A DNA stretch of 64,000 nucleotides from Ignelater luminosus (Eukaryota; Arthropoda; Insecta; Coleoptera; Elateridae): the NCBI GenBank assembly GCA_011009095.1, contig VTPC01091035.1, positions 32,986 to 96,985 on the forward strand. Reading direction: 5' to 3'. Under the pieces are notes generated by a model. It had not been told where the DNA came from. It was given only the letters and a program-made list of their open reading frames with translations, and did not search any database. Shown in pieces: positions 22,405 through 35,100 of this stretch. Numbering within the stretch: the first letter of the stretch is position 1; the number at the start of each line of letters is the position of its first letter. The position numbers and the translations under genes were made by a program.

Positions 22405-23160
22405 TTGTTTATATGAACTTTTTTACTTATAATTAGCCCAGGAATTATCTATTAAAATTTTTTACTATCAATAAGAAATATGCGAAAATTTTGAGTTTTT
22501 TCTATATCCACTTAAATTTGTACCAGCATTGGGCATTGTTAAACCATCTTTTTAAAAGCCAAGAAGTGGCAAAGTTACCTTCAAGGTGAGGATTCTTTGC
22601 AATCTCCCTTAAAATCACCTATAGTGAGTGACAAAGTTCGACCAGTTTCCGGATAATTTTTGTATCTACAGAAATTCTTTTTCAAATTAAAAAGGAATGG
22701 TAAAGGCATTTTTACAAATACAAAAGTTGCAGCATTTTTCAATCCTTTGTTGCAAATCCGAATAATTCATATATTTAACTGTAACAAACAAGTTGTTTTA
22801 ATACAAAAAATAAAAATGTCTTATTCAACATTCGAACATTAAACTCTAAGAAAAATGTATAAAGACTAAAACTACATAAAAATACATAATTAAAAAGAAT
22901 GTAAATTGTGATAGATCCACATCAAAAGTAAAAGTGACTCTTGATGATACCTAAATTGGATAAAGGAGGATTTTTATCACTTCATCAGAAATCACCAGTA
23001 ACACCTCTTCTATATCTAAAAACAAAAATCTGATATGTTTAAATTTCAAGAATTCTATCTCATACTATTCATCTACTTTATCCAAAATTTTCCAACATAA
23101 TATCGAAAGGCAAAGGCAATTACAGCAAATAAACCTGTTTTCGGTAATGTCAACATATCT
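22405..23160. other. Intergenic, nothing recognised
   Basis: A+T-rich sequence without a supported gene; the short ORFs here show no family features. Confidence 0.5.
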
Positions 23161-23706
23161 TTAGTCAAATTCGTCTCCATTCTCAGGTACAAATTTGATT
23201 TTCATTGGATCGTTGATAGGCACTAGTTCATTAGAGTCTTAATGTCGCAATCTTCTTCTACCTTCTATCCACCTTAGATGTTTTCCTCAGTTTTTGCTTT
23301 TTTAGGACGTTTTTGGTTTAGTCGCAGTCTTTATTTCTCATCATCCCAACCTCTGTTGACACAATCTTTTCAGCCTTTTGTTTCTTCTTTTTCTTGTTGT
23401 AGTGCTGCCATATTTTTTACCCTCTTTTTCCTTTATTGCACGGTTTCTTAGCAGGAGTTCTTTCTTTTCTCAAATAATTAATTACAGTCTTACCTACATT
23501 TTTACCAATACCTCCACTTTTCCTCTTGGGAATAGTTTCATAACTAAATTTTTATCTAACGAGTATATTCCACATTTTCGAAAGCCACTCTTTATATTTC
23601 TCGTTTTATTTCCTTGAGTTTTCTCTATCAGAATTGTTAGTAATTTTGGGGAAGTCGTTTTACTAACTACACGTTCCTGTGAAAGATGGCGAAAGGACCT
23701 TTTCAT
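23161..23706 (-). pseudogene. Pogo-like transposase C-terminal fragment, copy A
   Basis: Minus-strand reading: NIKSGFRKCGIYSLDKN then LFPRGKVE at about 23590-23520, which matches the post-catalytic tail of pogo/Tigger/jerky-like transposases. A lysine-rich stretch follows, and it ends PMKIKFVPENGDEFD with a TAA at 23161-23163. Frames are broken between these parts. The catalytic DDE core is absent. A second, equally partial copy lies at 26314-26720. Confidence 0.75.
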
Positions 23707-24987
23707 TTACTGTAACGGCATACATGATAGATATAGTTTACTTGGTCAAATTATAATACGCTCTGGATACTTTGTGTCACCGCACAATTTTTAATCCTGG
23801 GTTGACAGATTCATCGTAATTAAGAATTCTTTCAGACTGTTAAAATAGTTTCCAGATTTATTTTTGGTTTTCTTAGCTCGCATCCTTTTTTTATTCTAAC
23901 AATGCATCTTGCTCAAGTAAATAACAAGCTGCGACCTCAAACTATACCTGGTAAATTATCAGAAAATTTAGATATTTTGATTCCTTGTTTGTCTAGACGG
24001 TGTTTTACTACAAATCGTATGTCTACGTTGCTAGATGACTACCATATTCGGTACATGCAATTATTACATTTACCAAAGATGAATATTCGAGGAAATAACA
24101 GTAGGTGCACCAACCGCCATTATATGTAGATGTTTAACTTTATTTGCCAAAGTCTGTGTCGGAATTTGTTGAAGGGTGGCAGCTTTTTTTATAGACATTT
24201 CACCCAATTATACAAGGTCTATTGCCTTCTTTAGATTCTTCTGTATAGTTTTTATATGGTCGGTTACTGAGAGGCTATTTACTGCGCTACGTTCGCGGTC
24301 CGGGGCATCCTCGGGTCAACTGTTCTCACTAAGGTTTCTCAGAGGTTTTCCCTAATGGTGAAGGCAAATGTCGGAACAGTATCTTCCACGGACCCACAAA
24401 TGCGCCACGACACAAAACAACAAACCACTACACTACCATCACAACACGAATCTCCTCTCCGCCAAAATAACAACGAAAAACCGCCGCCCCATCAACACAA
24501 GGCCAACACTACTGCCACTGCTACTGCTGCACCTAGCACTACAACCACTACACTCACACAGCATACCACACTCTATCACCTAAAAACAAAACACAAATTG
24601 CATCGGAATTCTACGTCGCAACCCCCCACAACTCCTAACCAACATTTTGGCTGAAGAAGAGTAAAACTCTTCCTTAGAAACCGTAATGTAACTAGCACTT
24701 GCTTGCTTAGAGGCTTTTTATAAGTTCTCGGCAGTTTGATCTGAAAGCAAACAAACAAAATGTTCTACGGTTAAAATGAAATAGAAAGGAGTAAGATTGC
24801 TACTATATGTAGGTTTGTGGCTTCGTATGAGGCTTGGCAACAGTGCAGAAAACAACTTGTAACCTCCAAGGTATGCTACGGGTCATATACAAAAACTACC
24901 TCAATTTGTCAAATGCGTAGTGAGATATATACCTTACTTTGGCAGTGTCTTAAGAAAGTTCATCACAGCCAAAAACTTATATCCTAA
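23707..24987. other. Intergenic; low-complexity C/A-rich strip
   Basis: No gene supported. 24390-24650 is C/A-rich on the + strand and yields an open frame made largely of Thr, Pro, Asn and Gln, best read as low-complexity DNA. Confidence 0.45.
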
Positions 24988-24991
24988 ATAC

Positions 24992-25359
24992 TGTAATGTT
25001 TTTTTTATATAACGTTTATTTATTTTTAATATTAATTAACTATTAAGTTTATTACAATTTATTTCTAGTATTTATTTACACTAAATTATTTATTTATTTA
25101 TGTACAGAATAATTTTTTTATCACTAATTACATTTATTTCGTTCGTTACTACACGCGGTTATTTACTGCCGAACTAACTGGCTCCATTCATGCTACCGCT
25201 TATATACGTTTCCTGGTTCCTCTCGATGAGCCTGGAAGGTTCGCGCCTTCTCTGGCGCATTCGACAGTCGGACTGTTCCAGACTCGTCCGGCATATTCGA
25301 CCGGTAACGCCGAGTACATTTGAGACTTCTCTAGTATATTCGAGGGATGGCTCGTTACA
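24992..25359. mobile_element. Solo LTR, copy B (368 bp)
   Basis: Begins TGTAATG, ends CGTTACA, with identical 4-bp duplications atac at 24988-24991 and 25360-25363. It is the same family as 7284-7656 and in the same orientation. Perfect target duplication and lack of internal sequence mark it as a solo LTR. Confidence 0.9.
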
Positions 25360-25808
25360 ATACCTTATTTTTTCTTTGCATGGATTCATACCCCACAGCG
25401 CGGGAAAACACCAGCATCTGTTGCAAATATAACTCGCACTTAGTTAAGTGTTTCAACTTTTCCCACAATATTTAAGATTAGAAAAGTGGCAAAGTTCACT
25501 TCCCGAAGGAAAATATCTCCATTTTACGGTACTTTTTTATATTCATAAAAGCATTTAAATTTAAACGTTGCGCTCAAAAACTCCAATCAGATTATTATTA
25601 TATTGTTAATTGTTTTTACATGAACAAGAGGCCCACCCGTGATAAATCACATGTATTTTATGTTTTCATTTTCATTCATTTAACCTCATTTATTTAAATT
25701 AACATACTATCTGTAGTCATAGAGACGGGGTTGCTATGTTTTATCTGTAACCACAGTGACGGTTGATATGGCTTCGACATAGATACAGATCCAGTCTATT
25801 TAATATAT

Positions 25809-26309
25809 AGGGTGTATTATTTTAGGTAAAAAATATCAACGCTACTCGATTCTGCATCAAAAACTATGCAAGAAACTCTAGTACCAATTTGTTGTTAACT
25901 CTTTGGTTGTGGAAATATTAATAGTCGTATATTTTTTTATAATTTACTTATGACTGCCCAAAATTATTAAATAAAAGTAACCACCCCTAGTTTAGGTACC
26001 AGAAAATATAAATCAATCATATTCTTCTCCTATTTACCAGCAATTTTCTTTGAAATGGCTTTTACATAATGCAATTGCTTTGATTTACTTGTTTGTAGCA
26101 GATATTGCAATACTATACTACACAACATTAATAATAACGACCTGCAAAAATGTTACTAAGGTAACCACGTTAATAAACTTATGACCTATTCTTGTTCCAT
26201 TTACAGTTTTCATTGCGTTGCAAAATTAAAAGTTTTAAATGACCTTTATTTCGAAAAATATGCGTTATCGAGTGGTGCTAATATTCTCCACCTGAGATAA
26301 TACACCCTG
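25809..26309. mobile_element. MITE-like element flanked by TATA
   Basis: Left end gggtgtattattttaggt and right end acctgagataatacaccctg are near inverted repeats. TATA stands on both sides (25805-25808 and 26310-26313). There is no coding capacity. It abuts pogo-like copy B. Confidence 0.75.
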
Positions 26310-26313
26310 TATA

Positions 26314-26720
26314 TTTGGTCAATTCGTCTCCATTGTCTGGTACAAATTTGATTTTCATTAGATCGTTGATAGTCACTAGTTCATTAGAGTTTTAATGATA
26401 CAATCTTCTTCTACGTTCCATCCACCTTCGATTTTTTTCTCAGTAACTGCTTTTTTGAATGTCTTTTGTTTAGTCGCAGCCTTTATTTTTCATCATTCCA
26501 ATTTCTGTTGACACAGTCTCTTTATTCACCTTTTCTTTGTCTTAGTTCTTTTTTCTACCATATCTTTGTCAACGTTTTCAGCTGATAAACATTTTTCAGG
26601 CTCAAAAGCACCACCTTTTTCCTTTTATTGTTCTTGTTTCTCAGTAGGAGTTCTTTTTTTTCAAACAATTGATTACAGTCTCACTTGCACTTTCACCAAT
26701 ATTTTTACTTTTGCTCTTAG
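26314..26720 (-). pseudogene. Pogo-like transposase tail, copy B
   Basis: Aligns with 23161-23560 over its length. The minus strand ends INDLMKIKFVPDNGDEL, compared with INDPMKIKFVPENGDEFD in copy A. The conserved GFRKCGIY block is not present. It is non-coding now. Confidence 0.7.
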
Positions 26721-29562
26721 TAGTGTAGAGTTATGTGCTGTAGTACCTACCGTTACTTTAAATATGCCTCGGGATGGCTAGCTACAGTTGGTAGCATTGA
26801 GGCAGGCAAGGAGCAGGGTAATAAATAAGAACGCATGAACACAAAATATAAGATAAACAAGAATGTATTTGTTTCCCAAACAAAATTATCCAACAACTGT
26901 TCAATGTTTATACCTTACATAAATAAATAATAAAAGAAATATTAATTAATCAATGAGATATTAGATAAGTATCAAAATGCCTTAGATATTTCACAAAACA
27001 GCCAACCAACCAAATCAAAATAAAAGTATACACAATAAATGCTAAATCAAATAATTAACAAAAACCAAAATAGAGATAAACAATTCAAATATTTGTATAG
27101 ACCTAAACCTTCATTATAAGGAAAACAAATATTTACTAACAGTTTAACACTAATATAAATATAACCTGAGGTTTAGTTATGTTTTGATCAAAACAATTAA
27201 CTAGATGGAATAACTTTTATTTGAATATTAAATAAAAGATTTTAAAGCTGAATTCAGAGCAAATATTAAAGTTCAATGACCTTAATTGAAAATAAATGTT
27301 AAGTTTAAAAGTCATAGGCCTCATTTCAAAGTAGAAAAATCAAGACAAACTTTTAAAAATTAATAAATACAATTTAATATTAAACACAGTACAATGTTTA
27401 ATGCGCGCAATAACCCTTACAAAATCTTTAGTATCTACCAAAAAAAAACTGAATTAAAGGCAAAATAATTTCCTTTAAAGGCCTTAGTACCCACAAATCT
27501 GTTGTTTTCCAAAATCCTTCATGTTAATGTTCATCAGAATCATGCTTTCATGCCTCAATCGTCCTGAATAAAATTAGAATAAAATTCAAAAAAAATTCTA
27601 AAAAACATTTTATTAATATACAATTTTGAGTATGGTAAGTTTTTGTTTTAAGTTAGATATGCCCAATCGCATTAATTAGTTCGGGTCTTTAATGACTAAC
27701 ATAATAGCAACAACATGACTTCACGGTAGGCTTCCAGTTGTAATTCTTAATATTTATACGGTAGTCTTGCAGATGGTTTAAGAAGCGAAAGACAATACCT
27801 AAACCTCTTATAATCCGCTTGTGGATTTTTATAGCGTTTTTATGACGAAGCAACAATTCGAGGTACTAATTCTCAATACTAAATTCAGTTTGCGTTAATA
27901 CGGTAGCACCCTGATTCCAGGGAATTCAGGGAATTCCAGATGCAGTCACCGATGAACATCGAAAATTCCACTTCTATAGGAGACTTTCTCGGTAGACACG
28001 AAGAAGGAAGGCGATAGAATTCTAAAAACACCCATGCATAGTTAGACTTTCACATGGTAAACGATACTGCAGACTAGCAAAATGCGACATCCGCGGGAGA
28101 GCCTTCCAAGACTTAGCGCGACATAGTATCCAATCTAAAGATTCTAAAATCTTTTTTAAAGACAACATGATTGGGAATTTATAAAGCAAGATTTTCTTAC
28201 TCTTAAGCTAACAAATCACAAAAAAGTATTAACTTTCATGGGATAGTTGAAAGGGCAGTTTTACAAGAAATACATTCCTCTCAAAGAAATGATATTCTCA
28301 CCCCACTGTTTCTAATAAATTGTCTGTGTCTAACACCTTAAAAACAATTTCAATAGAAAATTGAAAATGCAGAATTTTTATATAGTACAGTGAAGCACTT
28401 ATGCGTTTTATTTAACAAACTAACAGCTCTGAAATGTATCGTATCTAAACCTACATAAAATAAAACGAAATTATATTTTAAAGACATTTTTATCTTCAGT
28501 ACTTTTATTTTTAAATTTGAGTTTGGAGTTAATGAATTATTTCTCACACATCTAAACAAACACATGTATTTTTATGCATACGAGGGCTGCCTACAGGGTG
28601 CGTTCGCAAAAATATTTTTACAATAAACGCAACGGAACGGAATTAAATAATACAATGCGGATTCTAAGCGGTATTTATTTGCAGGAAAACCTAGTTTTTC
28701 AAAATAATACAACAGTTGATGTAGTCTATACAGACTATCTGAGCTTTTGGAACTAGAGAATTAATTAGAGAAACAAGAAGAGTTGACTTTTCCCACACAA
28801 CGTTATCGTAACAAGTGTTTACATATTCGTCTTATCAAAGTAACCTGGGAAAGCAAAATTAAATGTCTTAGATTTATTCACTCACATATCTACTCATTTG
28901 AACTTAAGCTGTCATTCAATTTGAAAATTTGAAATTCTAGTGTAGCGATAAAACTGGATTGCTTTACCGAATGTTTAGTTCTTTGTTCCAATTACTCAAA
29001 AAAGGTCATAAGATAATATAAGTAATAAAGGTAGTAATTTAAAACTTGCAGCTCAAAATTGTAATTAAGTGTAGGTAATCGAATATCATACCGATTTTAA
29101 TTTTTCCGCCGCTTCTAGACATCGAGGGAATGTTGTTCTAAGTACCACCACAGATAAACTAGATAACTGAAACATGTGCGTTTAAAGTGCGCAGATTCTT
29201 TAAGTCATTACCTCGTATGCACAAGGTTCAATTTGCCTCAACATCATTTCTCTGGTGGCAACAAATCTTCAAAAGTAGCGGGTAGTGATTTTCGACTGCT
29301 GATTACTCATCACTGATATTCACCAAAAGCTAGTATACTTTTATGAAATCAATTCTTAACAAAATTCCAAATTCAGTATTATCTAAATAAGATTTGACAG
29401 ATCTTTTGAAGATGTATACAGTTAAACATGATTTAAACGTGAAAAGTTAAAACACCTAAGCGCAAGTTAGTTAGAAACAAAAAAGAAATATGCAAAATAT
29501 TCAGTTCTCTTCAATAATTAAAAAAGATCAATTTTAAATATAAACCCAGGTACGGATGAAAT
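26721..29562. other. Intergenic, nothing recognised
   Basis: About 2.8 kb of very A+T-rich sequence with a mixed stretch at 27900-28130. No gene or element ends were recognised. Confidence 0.5.
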
Positions 29563-29566
29563 TATA

Positions 29567-29955
29567 CAGGCTGTCTCTAAAATGAACGAAAATCGATAAT
29601 AGAGCAGATTTCTAAGCAGAGATTAGGCCTAGTTTCCTCTATAAACTTAGGTTTTCGAAATACAGGGTGTCAATGTTTCACACTCCTTACCTGTACCTCC
29701 GTCCATGAAGCACTAATTATCACGAAATTTACAGAATAGTAGACACTAAAGGAAAGATAGCTATTTGCAAACTTTTATTTAATATCTCGCGTTTTTGTCA
29801 AGATGTTGAGAAAACAAAGAATTTTAAATGAAACTGTGACACTCTGTATCTCAGAAATGGTGCATTTTAGGATCTAGGTTTATCGAAGGAATTAGGTTAA
29901 TTTTGGCTCAAAAATCTCCTGTATCGATATTTCCCTTTATTTTAGAGACATCTTG
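29567..29955. mobile_element. MITE, 389 bp, TIR about 110 bp
   Basis: Left end caggctgtctctaaaatgaa and right end (reverse complement) caagatgtctctaaaataaa continue in parallel for about 110 bp. TATA lies on both sides (29563-29566 and 29956-29959). No coding capacity. Confidence 0.85.
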
Positions 29956-29959
29956 TATA

Positions 29960-32190
29960 TCTATAAGACATAATTATTCTAAAAAGTAGGTATTACCCTG
30001 CGCGATGATCCAAAATAAATATAAATTAGTACACAAAAAACAAATATGCAATTAAGTTAATTATTCAAATGAACTATAAACTATTATGCATATAACGAAC
30101 GATCCACGAAATTTGCTTCCTCAGTTTAACCATGAACGAGAAAGATAAAGAATCCAGTATGTCGAATTATAAGAATATAAAAGATCAAGATTGTTTCTGT
30201 GACAGGTTAAGTTCGCCGTCACTTTGAAAACTTAAAAAGTGTTGGTTTTTGATAAACATGCTTTTTATTCACAATCAGAAAGACTTGAACAAAAAGTTTT
30301 ATGGTCTAGATTTACTTTAGAAAGAATTAATGATAAATGGAAAACGTTTCTGGATGCGTTTTCTGAATTTTAAAATTAATTTTAATACATCTAATAAATT
30401 AAATTGTATTGATTTAGACTACTGATGAAATTATGGCTCAAACGCAGACTAACGTAATTCTAATCATAGCGAACCGAGGATATAAATTTTATGGGTCACT
30501 CTTTAAGTACATAATTATGAGATATAAAACTTTTCTTTCTTTTTAAATTAAAATTTCGATTTCAATCTATCCAATTAAAATGTTTATTGTTAAAAATATA
30601 GATTTGGATTTAAAAACAGCAATTTTATTTGCTTAATGTGAACAATGTTAGAAGTTTTGTACAAACAGCTCAAAGTTCTTTCTAAGATTATTCTTTGCGC
30701 TACTTCAGGCTAAAGCTGATTACTTTTCTGACTCTGTTGATATTCATACAAATTAGGTTGGTGAGTTTTTCCACTTATCTTCACTAAAGCATCACAGGTT
30801 TAGACAAAGTACTGGCTTCTTCTTTCCTGATAATATTATCGAATACCTTTCAACAACAGGACGGTTAAAATTCTTACTTGGCAAACATCATTAAGCGACG
30901 TCTTGTATAAAAGATTCAATTTCGTAAAATAGTAAAACTGTGTGTGCCTCAAAAAATTTTTTATATCAGATTTATGTTGAATTCTTTTGGGTTCTACATA
31001 GATATAGGCAAGAAAAATTAACAGATGATCTGAAGTTTGTAAAAAGATATATTGGATGACAGAGTTTGCTGCATACAATATGAAGGTTAGTTTGTTGTCG
31101 AGATTCGATAGAAAAAAGAAAAAAGTTTGTAAATTATATTAATTTTGTATGTATTTATTAAACATTATATTTCTAATAACTAAAATGGGAATACCTATTT
31201 AACTGATTGAACGTATCGTTGAGTTATTGGAAATAAAATGACCTCTTATCTACGGAGAAATACTTAGATGTGATCATTTAGGATTGCAACCAAGTAAAAC
31301 CACTTACACTTTTACAATTAGTGTTCTTTTAATTTTTGGAATCAAAAATAAATAGTCATTTACTTACGTAACAAGACAGATAAGTAACACTTTACAGGAC
31401 GAGCAGGCCAATTTCAGGTCTTACCTAGTGGCTCGTCCTGCTACGTACAAAATTTTTTCTGCAACTGTATATTAAAAAACTTTGTCGAGAATAAGTAAGT
31501 CCAGAAGTAACAATAAAATGAAATTTCATGGAAATGTCATGTTATCTCAACATCGAACTAGCCAGTAGAGAATTTTCCTGCCTAGGTCAGTAAAATGACT
31601 CTTGTGACGTTTGTGAAACAAAGATTACAGTTGCAGAAAAAATTCTATTTAACGTTTTAAATTAAGTTAGAAATCATACAGAACGCCAAGATTTTTTTAT
31701 AAAAAAAGAAAAAGTTTTTTTCGTTTTAAATATGAAATTATTGACTTGAAACATTAATATGCCAGAACATAAATGTGTAATTTACCGTAATAATCCTGCA
31801 TATTACTTAACTATGTAGGTTTTATAAATTACGTGATTTAGTTGAAAAAACCTACCACTAATACATTTTTAACAATTTAGCTGCATGATATAAATGTACA
31901 TTGTACAATCGATATTTATACTTATCACATTTTTTTTACAATAGATGTACACATGCATGGTTTCTAACTAGTACAAGCTATATCTGTGAAATCTGTTTAG
32001 ATTTCAATACCTGTCAGACACTTTGATCGTACACAGTTAATCAATTTGCTATTCAACAAAATTACTGAAGTGTAAATAAACATATCGAGGTAAATCAATT
32101 TGTCCTATCATATATAAGTTGTGTTTAAATATTTATTCGTTACTTTATTGAGTATGTCTATCACTAGGTTGTAAACATGTAGGTGGAAAA
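29960..32190. other. Intergenic upstream of Gr gene 2
   Basis: No gene recognised apart from the small inverted repeat at 31451-31644. The promoter of Gr gene 2 must lie at the right end, but I cannot point to a specific element. Confidence 0.5.
31451..31644. repeat. Small inverted-repeat element
   Basis: aattttttctgcaactgta at 31451-31469 is the exact reverse complement of 31626-31644 (19 bp). Just to its left, caggacgagc and gctcgtcctg form a second perfect 10-bp hairpin at about 31397-31440. A MITE is likely, but no target duplication is obvious. Confidence 0.6.
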
Positions 32191-35100
32191 ATGTCGAAGA
32201 AAGAAGTTGCTATATCAAGTCAAATTTATGAAAGTTGTAAGCCAGTGATTTTCGTTTGCCGAGTATTGGGTCTGTTTCCTGTTTCAATATGCCGAAAAAC
32301 AAATCAGTTGTACTTAAAATGGTCTCGATTATATACCATTTATAGCTGTACATTAGGAATAACCATAAGTAAGTATTTAAAAGATAATTTGTAGAGGAAA
32401 TTATCTATGACTTCTAATTCTAACAGCTATTCTGGCGTATTATGGTCTTTCAAGAGATATTCTAAATGGTAAAACAATGGCAATTAAAATAAGATCTCAA
32501 ACACATATGTACGTCATCATATGTGATGTATCCGTCTTGATAGCCGCCGTGTTGTGTGGAATATTTTCAAATATATTCAATTGTTGTAAAGATCTGAAAC
32601 TTATAAATTATTTTAATAAGGTATTTGTTCGTAGAAGAAACTCATAAGTTCATGTAATAATTGGTTAATTTTAAGTTTTAAAATTTGTTGAAACAAAAGG
32701 ACCAAAAATAATTTTAAGCAAAGTTTTTGCAATACGTTCGCAGGGGCGCACCCTAGATTTTTCATAGAAAGAATACATCTTTTAATCGATTAATTCTTCT
32801 TAAACGACCACAATCTTATTACTGAAGATGTCTAGAACACTAAAGTACTGCCTGCTGTCTAGGAATCTACAGAAACTAGCTCTTTGTGTGAACACATAGA
32901 ATACATTGTGTCCAAGATAAAGATGCACAGCCTGGGGATCTTGAAAACGGTAAGAGATACAGGATGAAAGTTGACTATTTATAGAACCTTTCCGTTGACC
33001 TTTGCAAAATTTAGATAGTTTCTGAGATATTTAAAAAAAAAGTTGATTTTTCGATTTTCGTTTTTATTCTTTCTTTAATATGTTTGAAGAGATATCGGAA
33101 AACTAAAACCACTTTTCCATTGTCACTTTTTGTGCTCTATTAAAATACGTTTCGGTTTCGAGTAACCATCATCAACCTCATTTTTTTTAAATAGGCGGAA
33201 AAACAATTGAAACAGCAATTATTACAGTTAGTTAGTTAGTTACAGCGTTCAACATAATTTCTCCAGAAATGTTAACGCGTGTCCTACATTTGATAGTAAC
33301 ACGAGCATATTTGTGTTTAGAAAATAATGGGCATTTATTCGAACATATGCTATACTAAGCTTTACTTACTTACTTACTTATCCTCTTCCTCGTTTTACTG
33401 GTTAAGTGTCGAGGTTTGTATTGCAAAGTTCTATCCAAACTCTTCTGTCCATCGCCAGTCGTCGAGTCTTCGGCAATGTTGAGCCGCTATCTCTGATTAG
33501 TTTACTGACGGCGTCATTCTACGCTGTTTTAGGTGTACCTCTGCGTCTCTTCGTGTCCGTATTAGTTTCCCATATCATTTTCACCCTATTGTCATTTGTC
33601 ATTCGCATTACCTGACCAAACCACTGTAACTGTCTCCGTTCAATTATTTTTAATAGCGGGGTCACTTCCAGCCTCCCACGAATAGTCGCGTTTGTTATTT
33701 TGTCACTTCTACACACTCCTTTTATGCATCTGAGTACTCTCATCTCCACAACTTGGATTTTAGATTTCACTTTATCACTTAGAGTCCAGGACTCACTACC
33801 ATATATTAACATTAGGATAAATACCGTTTTATAAATGTTTACTTTTGTGTTCTTGTTTACTTCTCTTTTCCGAAAGAAAGTTGTCTTCGGCGCATTAAAT
33901 AGTCCAGTTGCATTTTTTAGTCTGTTATTTAAATCATCTTCTACATCTCTTTTGCAATCAAACTTGGCTCTCAAGTACTTCAATATATTAGTCTGTTTCG
34001 GTCTTTGTCCATTTACGTTAACATTCACTGTTTCCTGTGAGTTAGCTATTATTATTCATATAGTATTCTTCCAAAGACTTTTTCCATCTTAAAATTGTTT
34101 CTTGTAATTCTCTGCTACTTGGTGCTAGGAGTAATAAATCATCTGCGTTTAGGAATTCTTTAATAAATATATGTTGGAAGTTACGTACTCCTAGACCAGG
34201 GGTCTGCAACCCGCAGCTCGCGAGCCACATGCGGCTCTTTGACCACGCAGCTGCGGCTTTTTCCAGATATTCACATTTTTATTTCTTAATAGGCCTGCAT
34301 TTGATAATACGAGGGCGGTTCAGTAAGTACCCGTGTTTGACAACAGAAGGCGTTCCTGAGGGAAGTTGGTGTTATTATCGTGTGCTACCATCTATCAAAC
34401 GACGGTATAACAAATTGCAGACTGATTGATAGGTTAGTTTGGATTTGACAGCCATTTGAGTAAGACGTGTTTCGTGATTTTAGCTAAGATGGAAAAAGAG
34501 CAGTATCTTTCGGTAATTCGCTTTCTGTTTTTGGATGGGAAAAAATGCGAGGAGATAAAAGCAAAGTTGGATGCTGTTTATGGGGACACTTCGCCATCTA
34601 TGACCACAGTTAGATAATTTAAACGTGGGCGAACATCCGTTTTTGATGAGGAACGACCAGGACGCCCGGCAGACGTGGTTACCGAGGAAATCATTCAAAA
34701 AGTCCACGACATGATTCTCGCTGATCGACGAACGAAAGTGCGTGAAGTAGCAGAGACCGTAGGTGTGTCGACCGGAACGGCAATTAATATTTTACATGAT
34801 AAGTTGGCGATGAAAAAATTGTCGGCGCGATGGGTGCCGCGATTGCTAACGGTAGACAACAAGCGGATGCGGCTGTTAACTTCGAAGCAGTGTTTGGAGC
34901 AATTTAAGCAAAATCCGAAGGAGTTTTTGCGTCGAGTTGTCACCGTTGATGAAACCTGGATTCATCATTACACACCAGAAACTAAGCAACAATCAAAACA
35001 ATGGATTTCTCCCGGTGAATCTGCTCCAAAGAAAGCAAAGATGGTTCCATCGGCCGGAAAGGTCATGGCGACGATTTTTTGGGATGCGAACGGCGTCATC

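Noticed and set aside
24355-24654. Open frame of 99 codons rich in Thr, Pro and Gln
   Set aside because: Low-complexity C/A-rich DNA, no family pattern, no splice or start context.
28574-28756. acgagggctgcc start resembling a mariner end
   Set aside because: No matching inverted end within 2 kb and no transposase pattern.
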